A program made the translations under genes and the position numbers. From Bacteroidales bacterium (lineage in GTDB: Bacteria > Bacteroidota > Bacteroidia > Bacteroidales > PXBB01): 64,000 bases of DNA. Shown here piece by piece: positions 30,265 through 38,606 of the stretch (its first letter is position 1; each line of letters opens with the position of its first letter). The notes below the pieces were generated by a model. That model was not told the origin of the DNA. It searched no databases and was given only the letters and a program-made list of their open reading frames with translations. The stretch covers positions 45,204 to 109,203 of the forward strand of contig JAQVVM010000005.1 in NCBI GenBank assembly GCA_028698995.1. Direction: 5' to 3'.

Positions 30265-31065
30265 ATGGATTGTCGAAAATGGTCGGATAAATATTCGACA
30301 GATTGTAAGTTAAAATACAATAGTGAATCAACTCAATCTAATTATATTAGTTGTGTTAAATCTTTTCTTACTCATTTTAGTAGTTACCGGGAACCTAAAG
30401 AAATACCCAATATTAAAATAAAAGAATGGTTGCTAGAGGCTAAAACTGTAAACACAAGAAAGCACAGATTATGTGCTATTAATTCTTTTTATAAAATTAC
30501 GGTTAATATGCCAAGTAAGATTACTAAAATACCTTATCCAAAATCTGAAAAGAAACTCCCCAAGATTATAGAAACGGAATTTTTGAAAAATAAGATAATG
30601 GAAATTAGCAACCTTAAACATAAAGCAATAATTATGTTAGGTTTTTCTTGTGGGTTAAGGGTTTCTGAAGTAATAAATTTAAAAATTGAAGATATTGACA
30701 GTAAGAGGATGATTATTAATATCAGAAACGCAAAAGGAAGGAAGGACAGGATAGTTGTTCTATCAGAATTAATGTTAGAAACACTACGTGATTATTATAA
30801 GAAATACAAACCTAAAGAATATATGTTTAATGGACAATTTAGTGCCATATATTCAGCCAAAAGTTGCAACCAAATTGTTAAAAAATATATAGGAGAACAG
30901 TATCACTTTCATTTGTTAAGACACAGCCATGCTACCACCATGCTAGAAAGTGGTGTTGACATGACTATAATACAAAAATTATTAGGACATAATAACATTA
31001 AAACCACTCAAATATACGGACATGTATCAGTTAATTTATTATCTAAAATTAAAATGCCAATATAA
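30265..31065 (+). CDS. tyrosine recombinase (Xer/phage integrase family)
   Basis: 266 aa. N-terminal SAM-like core-binding domain (~18-85), catalytic domain with R132 (SCGLRVSE), K157/K160 (AKGRKDR), H216 and R219 (HLLRH), H242 (LLGHNN) and Y251 (TTQIYGH). All catalytic residues are present. The region before the HxxR box is too short for the ~16-residue insertion that defines integron integrases (IntI). It is adjacent to array 1 and transcribed away from it. Could move cassettes, integrate the element or resolve dimers. Confidence 0.88.
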   Translation: MDCRKWSDKYSTDCKLKYNSESTQSNYISCVKSFLTHFSSYREPKEIPNIKIKEWLLEAKTVNTRKHRLCAINSFYKITVNMPSKITKIPYPKSEKKLPKIIETEFLKNKIMEISNLKHKAIIMLGFSCGLRVSEVINLKIEDIDSKRMIINIRNAKGRKDRIVVLSELMLETLRDYYKKYKPKEYMFNGQFSAIYSAKSCNQIVKKYIGEQYHFHLLRHSHATTMLESGVDMTIIQKLLGHNNIKTTQIYGHVSVNLLSKIKMPI

Positions 31066-31078
31066 TATATTACATATA

Positions 31079-31110
31079 TTGGTTAAAAACTAAAATTATT
31101 TTTATATTTG
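31079..31110 (+). promoter_or_regulatory. promoter with TTGGTTAAAAAC operator
   Basis: TTGG (31079-31082), 20 bp, TATATTTG (31103-31110). The sequence TTGGTTAAAAACTAAA at the -33 copies that of the promoter at 1755-1786, pointing to a second shared regulator. Confidence 0.7.
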
Positions 31111-31129
31111 TGCCATCAAAAAATAAAAA

Positions 31130-31351
31130 ATGGACAGTATTATTATCCCAATTACTTATATATTATTATTCTTCTTGTTTTGTTTTTTAGTAGAAATAGT
31201 TGTAAAAAAAATAAACAGAGATTTTGTAGAAAGCAATACAGATATTGAACAAGATATTATTTACAAACAACAATGTCCTTTTTGTAGAAACTATGTTGGG
31301 TATGAAGATGAAAAATGTGATAATTGTAATCAAGAATTAAAATGGGAGTAA
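31130..31351 (+). CDS. membrane-anchored zinc-ribbon protein
   Basis: 73 aa. One hydrophobic N-terminal segment (4-27), then Cys49, Cys52, Cys63 and Cys66 as a zinc ribbon (QQCPFCRNYVG ... EKCDNCNQ). Function unknown. The stop codon overlaps the next start (TAATG). Confidence 0.7.
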   Translation: MDSIIIPITYILLFFLFCFLVEIVVKKINRDFVESNTDIEQDIIYKQQCPFCRNYVGYEDEKCDNCNQELKWE

Positions 31352-31554
31352 TGGAAGAGGATGGTATCTACATCAATATAGATGGAAAGAAGCATTATAT
31401 TTCAGGAGAAGTTTTTGATTTAATTATGGAAATTTCAATAGAAAGAGATATTTTATCATCTTATATTTCTGGAGAAATGAGTAGGGAGGAATTGAAATCA
31501 ATTATTCCAGAAATAGAAATGGCAGAACCATTAATAGAATTCAGTAAAAACTAA
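31351..31554 (+). CDS. hypothetical protein, 67 aa
   Basis: Start chosen at the ATG overlapping the upstream stop (an ATG at 31342 adds MGV). Acidic helical protein (EEDGIYINIDGKKHYISGEV ...). Translationally coupled to the zinc-ribbon gene. Family unknown. Confidence 0.55.
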   Translation: MEEDGIYINIDGKKHYISGEVFDLIMEISIERDILSSYISGEMSREELKSIIPEIEMAEPLIEFSKN

Positions 31555-31558
31555 AAAA

Positions 31559-32344
31559 ATGATAAAATTAACACTTCCTTCTTTTTGGCATAAGAGCATT
31601 AATTACGGAGATAAACTAGCCCCATATTTACTACAAAAAATTAGCGGATATAAAACTGTTTTCCTTCCGGAAGAAGATGAAACACCAAAAATAGTAGCAA
31701 TAGGAAGTATTTTAGGGGCTAACTGTACTAATGCTGTAATTTGGGGTGCTGGTTTTGCATGGAATAAAGAATATTTACACGAAGAAGTAACAAAACCCCT
31801 ACATATTACGGCTGTTAGAGGTAAACTTACTAGAGAAAAATTTTTACACCACAACATTTCCTGCCCAGAAGTATATGGAGATCCTGCTTTATTGCTCCCA
31901 AAATACTACAATCCACCCACCAAAAAACAATATGCTATAGGTATAATTCCACATATTATTGATTTGGATAAAGTGTATGAAATGTACCCAAAAGAGGAGT
32001 TAGAAGCAAATAATGCCATCATTATAGATTTACGTGGTGAAGTAGAAGAAGTTACTAGAGCTATAATGAGTTGCCAAAAAACAATTTCCAGTTCCTTACA
32101 TGGCTTAGTAGTTTCTCATGCTTATGGAATAGATAGCCTTTGGGTAGAGTTTTCTTACAATGTAATAGGACAAGGCTTTAAGTTTAGAGATTATTTTAGC
32201 TCAGTAAATATAACACCTTATGAACCATTAAACTTGTTAAAACACCAACCAATAAACCATGTGGTCAACCAAATACCCAATCATAAAATAGATATTAATC
32301 TTAATAAGTTATTAGCTGCTTTTCCTGTAATTAGTAAAGATTAA
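31559..32344 (+). CDS. polysaccharide pyruvyl transferase-like protein
   Basis: 261 aa. INYGDKLAPYLLQKISG near the N-terminus, IGSILGANCTNAVIWGAGF (~50-70), TAVRGKLTREKF, VYGDPALLLP and SSSLHGLVVSHAYGI (~180-195) are the family signature (CsaB/WcaK type). Adds pyruvate ketals to sugars or acts as a related transferase. With the nearby glycosyltransferases it suggests surface- or virion-glycan modification. Confidence 0.85.
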   Translation: MIKLTLPSFWHKSINYGDKLAPYLLQKISGYKTVFLPEEDETPKIVAIGSILGANCTNAVIWGAGFAWNKEYLHEEVTKPLHITAVRGKLTREKFLHHNISCPEVYGDPALLLPKYYNPPTKKQYAIGIIPHIIDLDKVYEMYPKEELEANNAIIIDLRGEVEEVTRAIMSCQKTISSSLHGLVVSHAYGIDSLWVEFSYNVIGQGFKFRDYFSSVNITPYEPLNLLKHQPINHVVNQIPNHKIDINLNKLLAAFPVISKD

Positions 32345-32438
32345 TATTGGTTAAATATTCGTTTATTAGCATCTTATCTACAACTAAAAAAAACAACACA
32401 CTTGCTATAGATAACCTTAAAAACTCACAAGATTAAAC

Positions 32439-32558
32439 ATGATACAACTCTACTTCCATCAACAATCTCCCAACACACAAACCTATTTTGTTGAAAAATA
32501 TGGCAGATGGCACAGCATATCTTTACCAGAGATGCCACACAACATTGCAACAAGATAA
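32439..32558 (+). pseudogene. possible frameshifted N-terminus of the next methyltransferase
   Basis: ATG at 32439 opens a protein-like frame (MIQLYFHQQSPNTQTYF, then VEKYGRWHSISLPEMPHN) that stops at 32558, whereas the downstream ORF covers the same bases in another frame with poor-looking residues before ~32545. A frameshift near 32540-32550 would join the two. Confidence 0.4.
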
Positions 32559-33396
32559 ATCATACAACACTTACAAAGAGTATATTACAGCAAGTTGGGG
32601 CAATGTAAACCCCAAGTTAATAAAAAAGCAATCGAAAAAATATAAAGATTTATATAATGATGTTTTGGCCTTAGAGGGAATGAGAATTTATATTCCCATA
32701 GAAATAGTAAAACACCCATCCAAAAACAGGTGTTTTATTGTAGATGGAAATCACCGTGCCTCCATAGCTCATTTTTTAGGAATAAAAATTCCTTATAAAG
32801 AAATAACCTTACAAGAGTGGGTAGAAAGAAACATGCCAACCAATGGTAAATTTTCTGCACAAAACGGAGTTCCTTACCAAAGTTTTTACATAGGATCTGC
32901 TATAACCAAAGGTAGAAGAGAAGATGTTTCAACCATACACCAACTTATAAGATCAGAAGATATTAAAGGCAAAAAAGTACTCGATTTAGGTTGTAATATT
33001 GGATCTCACACCTATATGGCTAAAGAAAATGGTGCTTCAGAGGTTTGGGGAGTAGAAAAATTTTACGAAATGTTGCTTTTCGCTATGCGATTAAACAACT
33101 TTTACGAAATGGATAATGTTTTCTTTAAAGAACACGACCTAAACGAAACATACAACCATAATGCTGATACTATATTTTGCTTTTCGGTAGATGCCCACCT
33201 AACCAATAAACAAGCACTACTAAATACCTTAAAACAAGCTAAAAACTGCATTTATTTAGAATGCCATGCCGGCAAAACAGAAGAAGACTATCTTTGGATG
33301 TTAAATGAATTCTCTTCTTATGAGTTTTTAGGTTGTACTGATGATGGTAAACATACCGAAACAAAAAGCCGCAGATTTTATAGGATACAAGTGTAA
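32488..33396 (+). CDS. ParB-like domain fused to SAM-dependent methyltransferase
   Basis: 302 aa as an open frame (TTG start, or ATG at 32497). Residues ~60-105 (GMRIYIPIEIVKH ... CFIVDGNHRASIAHFLGIKIPYK) have the ParB/sulfiredoxin nuclease-like pattern. ~155-260 form a class I methyltransferase: KGKKVLDLGCNIGSHTYMA (motif I). The first ~20 residues are doubtful because of a probable frameshift (see 32439-32558). Substrate unknown. Confidence 0.7.
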   Translation: MLKNMADGTAYLYQRCHTTLQQDKSYNTYKEYITASWGNVNPKLIKKQSKKYKDLYNDVLALEGMRIYIPIEIVKHPSKNRCFIVDGNHRASIAHFLGIKIPYKEITLQEWVERNMPTNGKFSAQNGVPYQSFYIGSAITKGRREDVSTIHQLIRSEDIKGKKVLDLGCNIGSHTYMAKENGASEVWGVEKFYEMLLFAMRLNNFYEMDNVFFKEHDLNETYNHNADTIFCFSVDAHLTNKQALLNTLKQAKNCIYLECHAGKTEEDYLWMLNEFSSYEFLGCTDDGKHTETKSRRFYRIQV

Positions 33397-33485
33397 AAAT
33401 TAATAGTTTAAAAATAAACTAAAATAATTTTTGTTTTCTAAATAAAATAGTTTAATTTCGGCTAAAATTTTAGCATAAAAATAAC

Positions 33486-33740
33486 ATGCACCAAACACAA
33501 ATTAGAATAACCGAAGCAACAGCTACTTTTGGAAAAGGAGAAGTATATGAAGGAGAAGTAGTAGATGGAGTTATTGTAACTTATACCTATAATGATAAAG
33601 TTCCTAATAAAAAATTGAGAGGAACGGTTTCTCAACATTTCATTCCATTTCCGGAAGAATTTGGAAAAGGCGAATGGACAGCCACCACATTAGAAGAAGC
33701 TAAACATATGGCAATAGATTTTGCCGAATCAGTAAGTTAA
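33486..33740 (+). CDS. hypothetical protein, 84 aa
   Basis: Small beta-rich protein (TATFGKGEVYEGEVVDGVIV, KLRGTVSQHFIPFPEEFG) ending in a helix. Family unknown. Ten bases before the lipoprotein gene. Confidence 0.55.
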   Translation: MHQTQIRITEATATFGKGEVYEGEVVDGVIVTYTYNDKVPNKKLRGTVSQHFIPFPEEFGKGEWTATTLEEAKHMAIDFAESVS

Positions 33741-33750
33741 ACAAAAAAAG

Positions 33751-34212
33751 ATGAAATACTTAAAAAAATACCTTCTATTATTTCTGCTAATTAGTATTAG
33801 TATTTTTTCTTGTGACGTACAAGATTATAAAGAAGAAACATCTCCGGTAGGTAAATTATTAGAAGGAAAACATGTGTTAAGAAAATTTAAAACCACTACC
33901 GAAGAAGGATATAAAATGAGTGGTTCCTACTTTCTTTTTGCAGGATCTGTTAATGGCGGAACTTATAAAGATAGTAAAGTAGCATTTTCATTCCAATTGC
34001 CCGATAGTACTTTTGCTATGGCAGAAATAGACTTTGTAAAAATTAGAGTAAGAATAGACAATACCATTACTAATCCATACGTAACTTTTAGGTGGACAAA
34101 AGCAAATTATAACTACAGTTTAGATTATATAATGAGAAAACATGTTAAATACATGGTAGTACATTGCAAAGAGGAAGATTTTCCTGCTGAAGTAAATATT
34201 ACTGACTTATAA
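33751..34212 (+). CDS. lipoprotein, 153 aa
   Basis: Signal peptide KKYLLLFLLISISIFSC with lipobox Cys21 followed by DVQDYKEET, so it should be lipidated and exported. The mature part is beta-rich. No family recognised. Could be a surface-exposed superinfection-exclusion or accessory protein. Confidence 0.7.
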   Translation: MKYLKKYLLLFLLISISIFSCDVQDYKEETSPVGKLLEGKHVLRKFKTTTEEGYKMSGSYFLFAGSVNGGTYKDSKVAFSFQLPDSTFAMAEIDFVKIRVRIDNTITNPYVTFRWTKANYNYSLDYIMRKHVKYMVVHCKEEDFPAEVNITDL

Positions 34213-34223
34213 CATTTAATACC

Positions 34224-34712
34224 ATGAGAACACATTTAATACAAAGAGGAACCTTTGAAGACAGAGATTATAAAAAAGGCATAGATGCTATTGTTAGTTT
34301 TCACTATATGGGAAGTTCTGAATATGAGTGGGGAGCATTGCCTAAAAGTTTAGAAAACATAAGAATAGGTATAAGCGATTATATCTATACGGATGTTTGT
34401 GTGGGAGATAAGCAAATTACTGTTTTTTGTACTAAGAATCAACAACCAAAAATAGAACAATACCTAAATGAGTTGGCTGATGGAAAAATGCGACTAAAAG
34501 AATATGCCTCATTTGATTCTTATGTGAATAACAAATTCCCAAGAACAAATACAACCGATTTTTGGTGGGATATACAAAACGATTTAATGTTTTGGAGAAA
34601 AGACACGGTATTTGAGAATAAGTTTAAAAAAGCTATTGCTAATAAACCAAAAAAGAAACAGCAGAATAAAAGCAAAATGAGCAAAGCACTTGATTTTATT
34701 CTGAGGAAATAA
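34224..34712 (+). CDS. hypothetical phage-type protein, 162 aa
   Basis: Contains VSFHYMGSSEYEWGALPKSL, a phrase recurrent in phage proteins of unknown function, and a basic C-terminal tail (NKPKKKQQNKSKMSK). Twelve bases after the lipoprotein gene. Confidence 0.6.
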   Translation: MRTHLIQRGTFEDRDYKKGIDAIVSFHYMGSSEYEWGALPKSLENIRIGISDYIYTDVCVGDKQITVFCTKNQQPKIEQYLNELADGKMRLKEYASFDSYVNNKFPRTNTTDFWWDIQNDLMFWRKDTVFENKFKKAIANKPKKKQQNKSKMSKALDFILRK

Positions 34713-34729
34713 AAATTAAACTAAACATA

Positions 34730-34858
34730 ATGGCCCATAAAAATAGAAACGGAGTGAAATTTCCTTCAAAATTTATGAGAGAAATGAAAAAAACAAAAGA
34801 AAAAGAAGATAAGGAACACACCTGTAAACAAAGAAATAGTAGAACAAAAATTCAATAA
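34730..34858 (+). CDS. small basic protein, 42 aa
   Basis: MAHKNRNGVKFPSKFMREMK followed by a Lys/Glu-rich helix. Protein-like start seventeen bases after the previous stop. Weakly supported. Confidence 0.4.
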   Translation: MAHKNRNGVKFPSKFMREMKKTKEKEDKEHTCKQRNSRTKIQ

Positions 34859-34882
34859 TGCCGAAAGGGTATTGTAACAACA

Positions 34883-35004
34883 AAAAAACAGCGTATTAGC
34901 GTCTGCCGAAAAAACAAGAATTGAAAATTCTTTGTTTTTTTCGAGCATCCTCGAAATAGTAGTTTTTCAAATAAAAACATATTTCGGGATTTGCGAGAAC
35001 CTAA
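34883..35004 (+). repeat. MITE-like element inserted in a dispersed repeat, copy 1
   Basis: The GCGTCTTAGCGTCT...TTTGCGAGAAC repeat is split by ~85 bp (34905-34989) with terminal GCCGAAAA/CGGGA and internal hairpins AAGAATTGAAAATTCTT and CGAGCATCCTCGAAA. A reverse-complement copy is at 44045-44126. Confidence 0.7.
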
Positions 35005-35024
35005 CCTTATAAATTATTAAACTA

Positions 35025-35627
35025 ATGACTAAACTAAAAGAACCACTATTAATGGCATTTCAAAATGCCCCGTTAAACTCAGATGTTTATGCACAAACAG
35101 AGTTTAAAAACCTACAAAAAAAGCACAACTTAAAAGTTGCCATAGAAACAGGCACCTGCTTAGGTTATACCACCGCTTTTTTAGCTACTTTTTTTGATAA
35201 AGTAAAAACCGTAGAAATAAGCATAGATTATTTACATATAGCTGAAAAAAACAGGTTAAACGAATATCCTAATATAGAAACCAACCTTGGTAGCAGCTCA
35301 GAGTTATTACCTAATTTGTTAAAAGATTGTGGTAACGATACCTTTATTTTTCTTGATGCCCATTGGGGAGATTACTGTCCGTTAAAAGCAGAATTACAAC
35401 ACATTGCCAAAAGCGGAATAGAACCGGTAATTGCCATCCACGATTTTTTAGTTCCCGGACATGCAGAACTAGGTTACGATAGCACGCACGGACAACCATT
35501 TACCTTTGAGTGGCTAAAAGAAGAGTTTGATGCTATTTACGGAGAAAACAATTACCATTACTACTATAACAGTAAAGCAGAAGGAGCCAAAAGAGGTATT
35601 ATTTATATTGAACCAAAATTAAAATAA
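35025..35627 (+). CDS. class I SAM-dependent methyltransferase
   Basis: 200 aa. VAIETGTCLGYTTAFLA (~39-55, motif I), VEISIDYLHIAEKN (~64-77), TFIFLDAHWGDYCPL (~107-121) and IAIHDFLVPGH. Methyltransf_24-like fold. Substrate probably a small molecule or sugar rather than DNA, as there is no N-P-P-Y motif. The following gene starts at the base after its stop codon. Confidence 0.78.
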   Translation: MTKLKEPLLMAFQNAPLNSDVYAQTEFKNLQKKHNLKVAIETGTCLGYTTAFLATFFDKVKTVEISIDYLHIAEKNRLNEYPNIETNLGSSSELLPNLLKDCGNDTFIFLDAHWGDYCPLKAELQHIAKSGIEPVIAIHDFLVPGHAELGYDSTHGQPFTFEWLKEEFDAIYGENNYHYYYNSKAEGAKRGIIYIEPKLK

Positions 35628-36197
35628 GTGGGAAGTATAAAAAAACAAAAGCATAACCCATACATTGAAGGAAAATACGGGCATTTAAACCCTAATGATG
35701 TTGTTTTCACGCCAGATTGGTTGGCAAATAAAATTTGCGGAATGTTTCCAATAGAAGGAAGTGTTTTAGAACCATGCAAGGGTGAGGGGGTGTTTTTAAA
35801 ATACTTACCAGTTAACACTGAATGGTGTGAAATAACTGAAGGAAGAAATTATTATGATTTTAATAAAAAAGTAGATTGGATAGTAACAAATCCGCCTTAT
35901 TCTGATTTTAATAGATTTTTAGAGCATAGTTTTAATATTTCAGACAATATAGTATTATTGGTTCCAGTAGCTAAAATGTTTAAAAGCATGGGAACGTTAA
36001 AAAAAATATACGATTACGGAGGTTTTGTTGAAATACACACACTACCAAGTAGTAAAGCTGGCTTTCCTTTCGGGTTTCCATCTGCTATATATTATTTAAA
36101 AAAAGGATATAAAGGAAGTACTATTATTAAGATGTTGGAGGATGATATTAATATAAATGGAAGTAATGAAATTCTAAAATATACGAAACAAAATTAA
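35628..36197 (+). CDS. adenine-type DNA methyltransferase, compact
   Basis: 189 aa with GTG start directly after the previous stop. FTPDWLANKIC, VLEPCKGEGVFL (47-58, motif I) and VTNPPYSDFN (86-95, catalytic NPPY) show an N6-adenine methyltransferase core without target-recognition domain. Such short phage methylases are often non-specific or rely on a partner. Confidence 0.8.
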   Translation: MGSIKKQKHNPYIEGKYGHLNPNDVVFTPDWLANKICGMFPIEGSVLEPCKGEGVFLKYLPVNTEWCEITEGRNYYDFNKKVDWIVTNPPYSDFNRFLEHSFNISDNIVLLVPVAKMFKSMGTLKKIYDYGGFVEIHTLPSSKAGFPFGFPSAIYYLKKGYKGSTIIKMLEDDININGSNEILKYTKQN

Positions 36198-36345
36198 AAA
36201 AAAACAAGAAGAGTGCAATAAAGAACTTCAACAACTAAAGTGGTGGCAATTTAGTAAAAAAATAGATTTAAAAGAATGGCTAAAAAAAGCCCAAAAAAAA
36301 GTTACCGAGAAACAACAGAAGTGTTTAAAACAAACCCAAAAATAA
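36193..36345 (+). CDS. possible small ORF without ATG, Lys/Gln-rich
   Basis: An open frame runs over ~50 codons (KKKQEECNKELQQLKWWQFS ... KQTQK) but has only ATT (36193) or ATA as start, overlapping the preceding stop. It resembles the next small protein in composition. Either uses a rare start or is a remnant. Confidence 0.3.
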   Translation: MKKKQEECNKELQQLKWWQFSKKIDLKEWLKKAQKKVTEKQQKCLKQTQK

Positions 36346-36346
36346 G

Positions 36347-36520
36347 ATGAAAAATCCATCAGTATCTTGGCAGTTTTTAAAAATAAAGTTAAAAAAACAA
36401 CAAGAATTATCTAAAGAGTGGGAACAAATGAATAACTATCCGTCTGGTAATTCCGGAAACCCATATAAACGTAAAATTGAAGACATTAAGTTAAAAATAA
36501 AAACCCTTAAACAAAAATAA
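36347..36520 (+). CDS. small basic protein, 57 aa
   Basis: MKNPSVSWQFLKIKLKKQQE, then SKEWEQMNNYPSGNSGNPYK and a basic helix. Short phage-type protein, family unknown. Six bases before the next gene. Confidence 0.5.
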   Translation: MKNPSVSWQFLKIKLKKQQELSKEWEQMNNYPSGNSGNPYKRKIEDIKLKIKTLKQK

Positions 36521-36526
36521 AAACCT

Positions 36527-37054
36527 ATGAAAAAAGTAGAATCATTAAAAGACGAAACGTTAAAATTAGCCGAGGTGCTAAGAGCAAAACCACAAGCCGA
36601 GCAAAAAATTAAATATTACACCGGTTTACTAATCACTTCAGAAAAAATTTACGAAGCAATCCAAAAACGTATTAAAAAAGGTAAAGTAAGCACTATAAAT
36701 TGGGTGTTTGGTTTTATTCCGGTATTCTCTAATAGAATATTAGATGATATGGATATTGCCAAACTAGAACAAGAAATGCTAGATATTGAAGATACGGTTT
36801 TCAATCAGAAAAATTATTTAGAAATGTGGAAAAACCGAAAAAGAGATATTGATAGCGATATTGAAGATGTTGCTATAGAGTGTGAGGCTAATTTCGACAA
36901 AACATTAGAAGAAGCTCAAAATTTATCTAACCCTAGGTTGCAAGATGTACTTTCAAAAACAGATTTAGCCGCCATAACCTCAGAAGAAAAGCTAAAATTA
37001 TATGTTTATATTCGTCAGGAAGTGAATAACAGCAAGGTTTATGCAAAAAAATAA
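36527..37054 (+). CDS. coiled-coil protein, 175 aa
   Basis: Almost entirely helical with heptad patterns (~1-55, ~75-125) around a short hydrophobic part (INWVFGFIPVFSNRIL). No family recognised. Confidence 0.6.
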   Translation: MKKVESLKDETLKLAEVLRAKPQAEQKIKYYTGLLITSEKIYEAIQKRIKKGKVSTINWVFGFIPVFSNRILDDMDIAKLEQEMLDIEDTVFNQKNYLEMWKNRKRDIDSDIEDVAIECEANFDKTLEEAQNLSNPRLQDVLSKTDLAAITSEEKLKLYVYIRQEVNNSKVYAKK

Positions 37055-37128
37055 CTAAAATGCTTGTTTATTTGAAATATGTTTCAGATATTTGTCGAGA
37101 ATTTATTTATAAACTAAAATTAAACAAG

Positions 37129-37698
37129 ATGAAAAAAATTAAATTATTTGCAATAGCAATTATCGGAACCGGCTTATTTTTAAGTTGCAGTAAAGAAAAA
37201 GACACCCCACAACCAGAGCCTAAAACAGTTTATGTTTGTCAAGATAACAGATATACAGGGGCAAATTGTGATCAACAAAAAACACCATCAAAAATCAAAA
37301 TCACAAAAGTGGTGTTGAGTTCATTTAGTAGATATAAAACAGGAACTACTAATTGGGATGATTGTTGTGATTATGGAGATTACCGTCCGGATGTAATTAT
37401 TCATTTGTACGAAGGAACTCCAAGACCAGGTTCTTTTCAGTTTGGATTACCAGCCATTTGGGATGCTAATTACAATCAATCTTATGATATTACACAAGAT
37501 AACTTAAATCAATTTCCTTTTAAATTATCACCAAATACATCATACACAATAACTGTAGAAGATACTGACTTAGGAACGGACGAAAGTATGGGTACAAGCA
37601 TTATTCAATCTTACAGCAGTACTAATGGTTTTCCAGAAGTGCTTTATGCAAACACAGGTAAGGCAACCATAGAATTACACCTATCTTACGAATTTTAA
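37129..37698 (+). CDS. lipoprotein, 189 aa
   Basis: Start chosen at MKKIKLFAIAIIGTGLFLSC: signal peptide with lipobox Cys20 followed by SKEKDTPQPEP. The upstream Met (37060) would put 23 residues before the signal. Mature protein is beta-rich with an EGF-like CQDNRYTGANC motif. Upstream is GAAATATGTTTCAGATATTTG, resembling the operator-promoters elsewhere. Ends before a terminator. Confidence 0.7.
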   Translation: MKKIKLFAIAIIGTGLFLSCSKEKDTPQPEPKTVYVCQDNRYTGANCDQQKTPSKIKITKVVLSSFSRYKTGTTNWDDCCDYGDYRPDVIIHLYEGTPRPGSFQFGLPAIWDANYNQSYDITQDNLNQFPFKLSPNTSYTITVEDTDLGTDESMGTSIIQSYSSTNGFPEVLYANTGKATIELHLSYEF

Positions 37699-37711
37699 TT
37701 TACACTAACTA

Positions 37712-37753
37712 AAAAAAAAGAGCCAATAACTTCTGTTGCTGGTTCTTTTTTTT
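37712..37753 (+). terminator. intrinsic terminator
   Basis: Long A-run, GAGCCA/TGGTTC stem with a TAAC/GTTG extension, then T-run. Ends the 35025-37698 group. Confidence 0.75.
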
Positions 37754-37765
37754 AAATTTTTACGG

Positions 37766-38119
37766 ATGATGGAAAAATATGGAATTGGTAAAAGAACAAT
37801 GGAGCGAGTAAATATTACTCATTTTAATGGGGATATTAAAAAAAGCACATTCTTTAGCCCTAACTTACGTAAATTCATAAAAAAACATCCTCACTTTACT
37901 CAAATATTTGTAGATACTACAGACAATATTTGGTACATAGGCTATAAAGATGAAAATGGTATTTGGTGCGGCACAAAATTATTAGCAGCACTTTGTAAAG
38001 GCAATAGAACTAAAACATTTTCTTATGCTAAAAGCATTACTGATAGATTTAAAGAAAGAACCTATCAATTTTGGAGTTGTACTGCATATATGGGAAGAAG
38101 AATGTTTAAGTGGTATTAA
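37766..38119 (+). CDS. hypothetical protein, 117 aa
   Basis: Start at MMEKYGIGKRTMERV, after the terminator (a longer frame from 37736 would begin inside it). Basic protein with many aromatics (WYIGYKDENGIWCGTKLLAAL, YQFWSCTAYMGRRMFKWY). The central part may bind DNA. Family unknown. Confidence 0.55.
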   Translation: MMEKYGIGKRTMERVNITHFNGDIKKSTFFSPNLRKFIKKHPHFTQIFVDTTDNIWYIGYKDENGIWCGTKLLAALCKGNRTKTFSYAKSITDRFKERTYQFWSCTAYMGRRMFKWY

Positions 38120-38133
38120 AAACACATAATAAA

Positions 38134-38316
38134 GTGGATAAACAAAGAGCAAAAATAGTAACAACCAAAAGTGGTAAAAAAGGTATGGTTTATAATAACG
38201 ATCCTGTTATTGGAGACAAAGTAAAAGTGCATGTAATAGATGAAAAATTTATTTTAACCGGAGAAAAATTATTATGCTCACCTGGTAATTTAAAACTAAT
38301 TGGATTTAAAGATTAA
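38134..38316 (+). CDS. small KOW-like protein, 60 aa
   Basis: GTG start preferred (38134, VDKQRAKIV). GKKGMVYNNDPVIGDKVKVHVIDEKF has the glycine-turn pattern of a KOW/SH3-like barrel. Role unknown. Confidence 0.45.
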   Translation: MDKQRAKIVTTKSGKKGMVYNNDPVIGDKVKVHVIDEKFILTGEKLLCSPGNLKLIGFKD

Positions 38317-38332
38317 AAGTTGGAGATAACTG

Positions 38333-38557
38333 ATGGAAAAATATGAGTTAAAATGTTTAATAAAAGGATCTAATATTTATTATTGGGAACTACAACTTAT
38401 GTGTAACGAAAAAGGGATTGTTATTTGGGCTAACAAAAGTGTTGAAAATAGACCTCATAGACATATTGGAAGACATTTTGAAGATGTTAAGAATGAATAT
38501 TTATTCCATTCAGATAGGAAATCAACTAAAGTATTAATAACAGAAATAACTAACTAA
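38333..38557 (+). CDS. hypothetical protein, 74 aa
   Basis: Beta-rich protein (YYWELQLMCNEKGIVIWAN) with a His-rich turn (PHRHIGRHFED). Family unknown. A terminator follows. Confidence 0.5.
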   Translation: MEKYELKCLIKGSNIYYWELQLMCNEKGIVIWANKSVENRPHRHIGRHFEDVKNEYLFHSDRKSTKVLITEITN

Positions 38558-38563
38558 AATAAT

Positions 38564-38594
38564 TAGCTGCAATTTTTTTGTGGCTATTTTTTTT
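38564..38594 (+). terminator. intrinsic terminator
   Basis: TAGCTGCAA/TTGTGGCTA stem followed by eight Ts. Confidence 0.65.
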
Positions 38595-38606
38595 AATTGA
38601 ATTAAT

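Noticed and set aside
30265..31065. Calling the recombinase an integron integrase (IntI)
   Set aside because: The IntI-specific insertion before the HxxR box is missing, and orientation relative to the array is unlike standard integrons.
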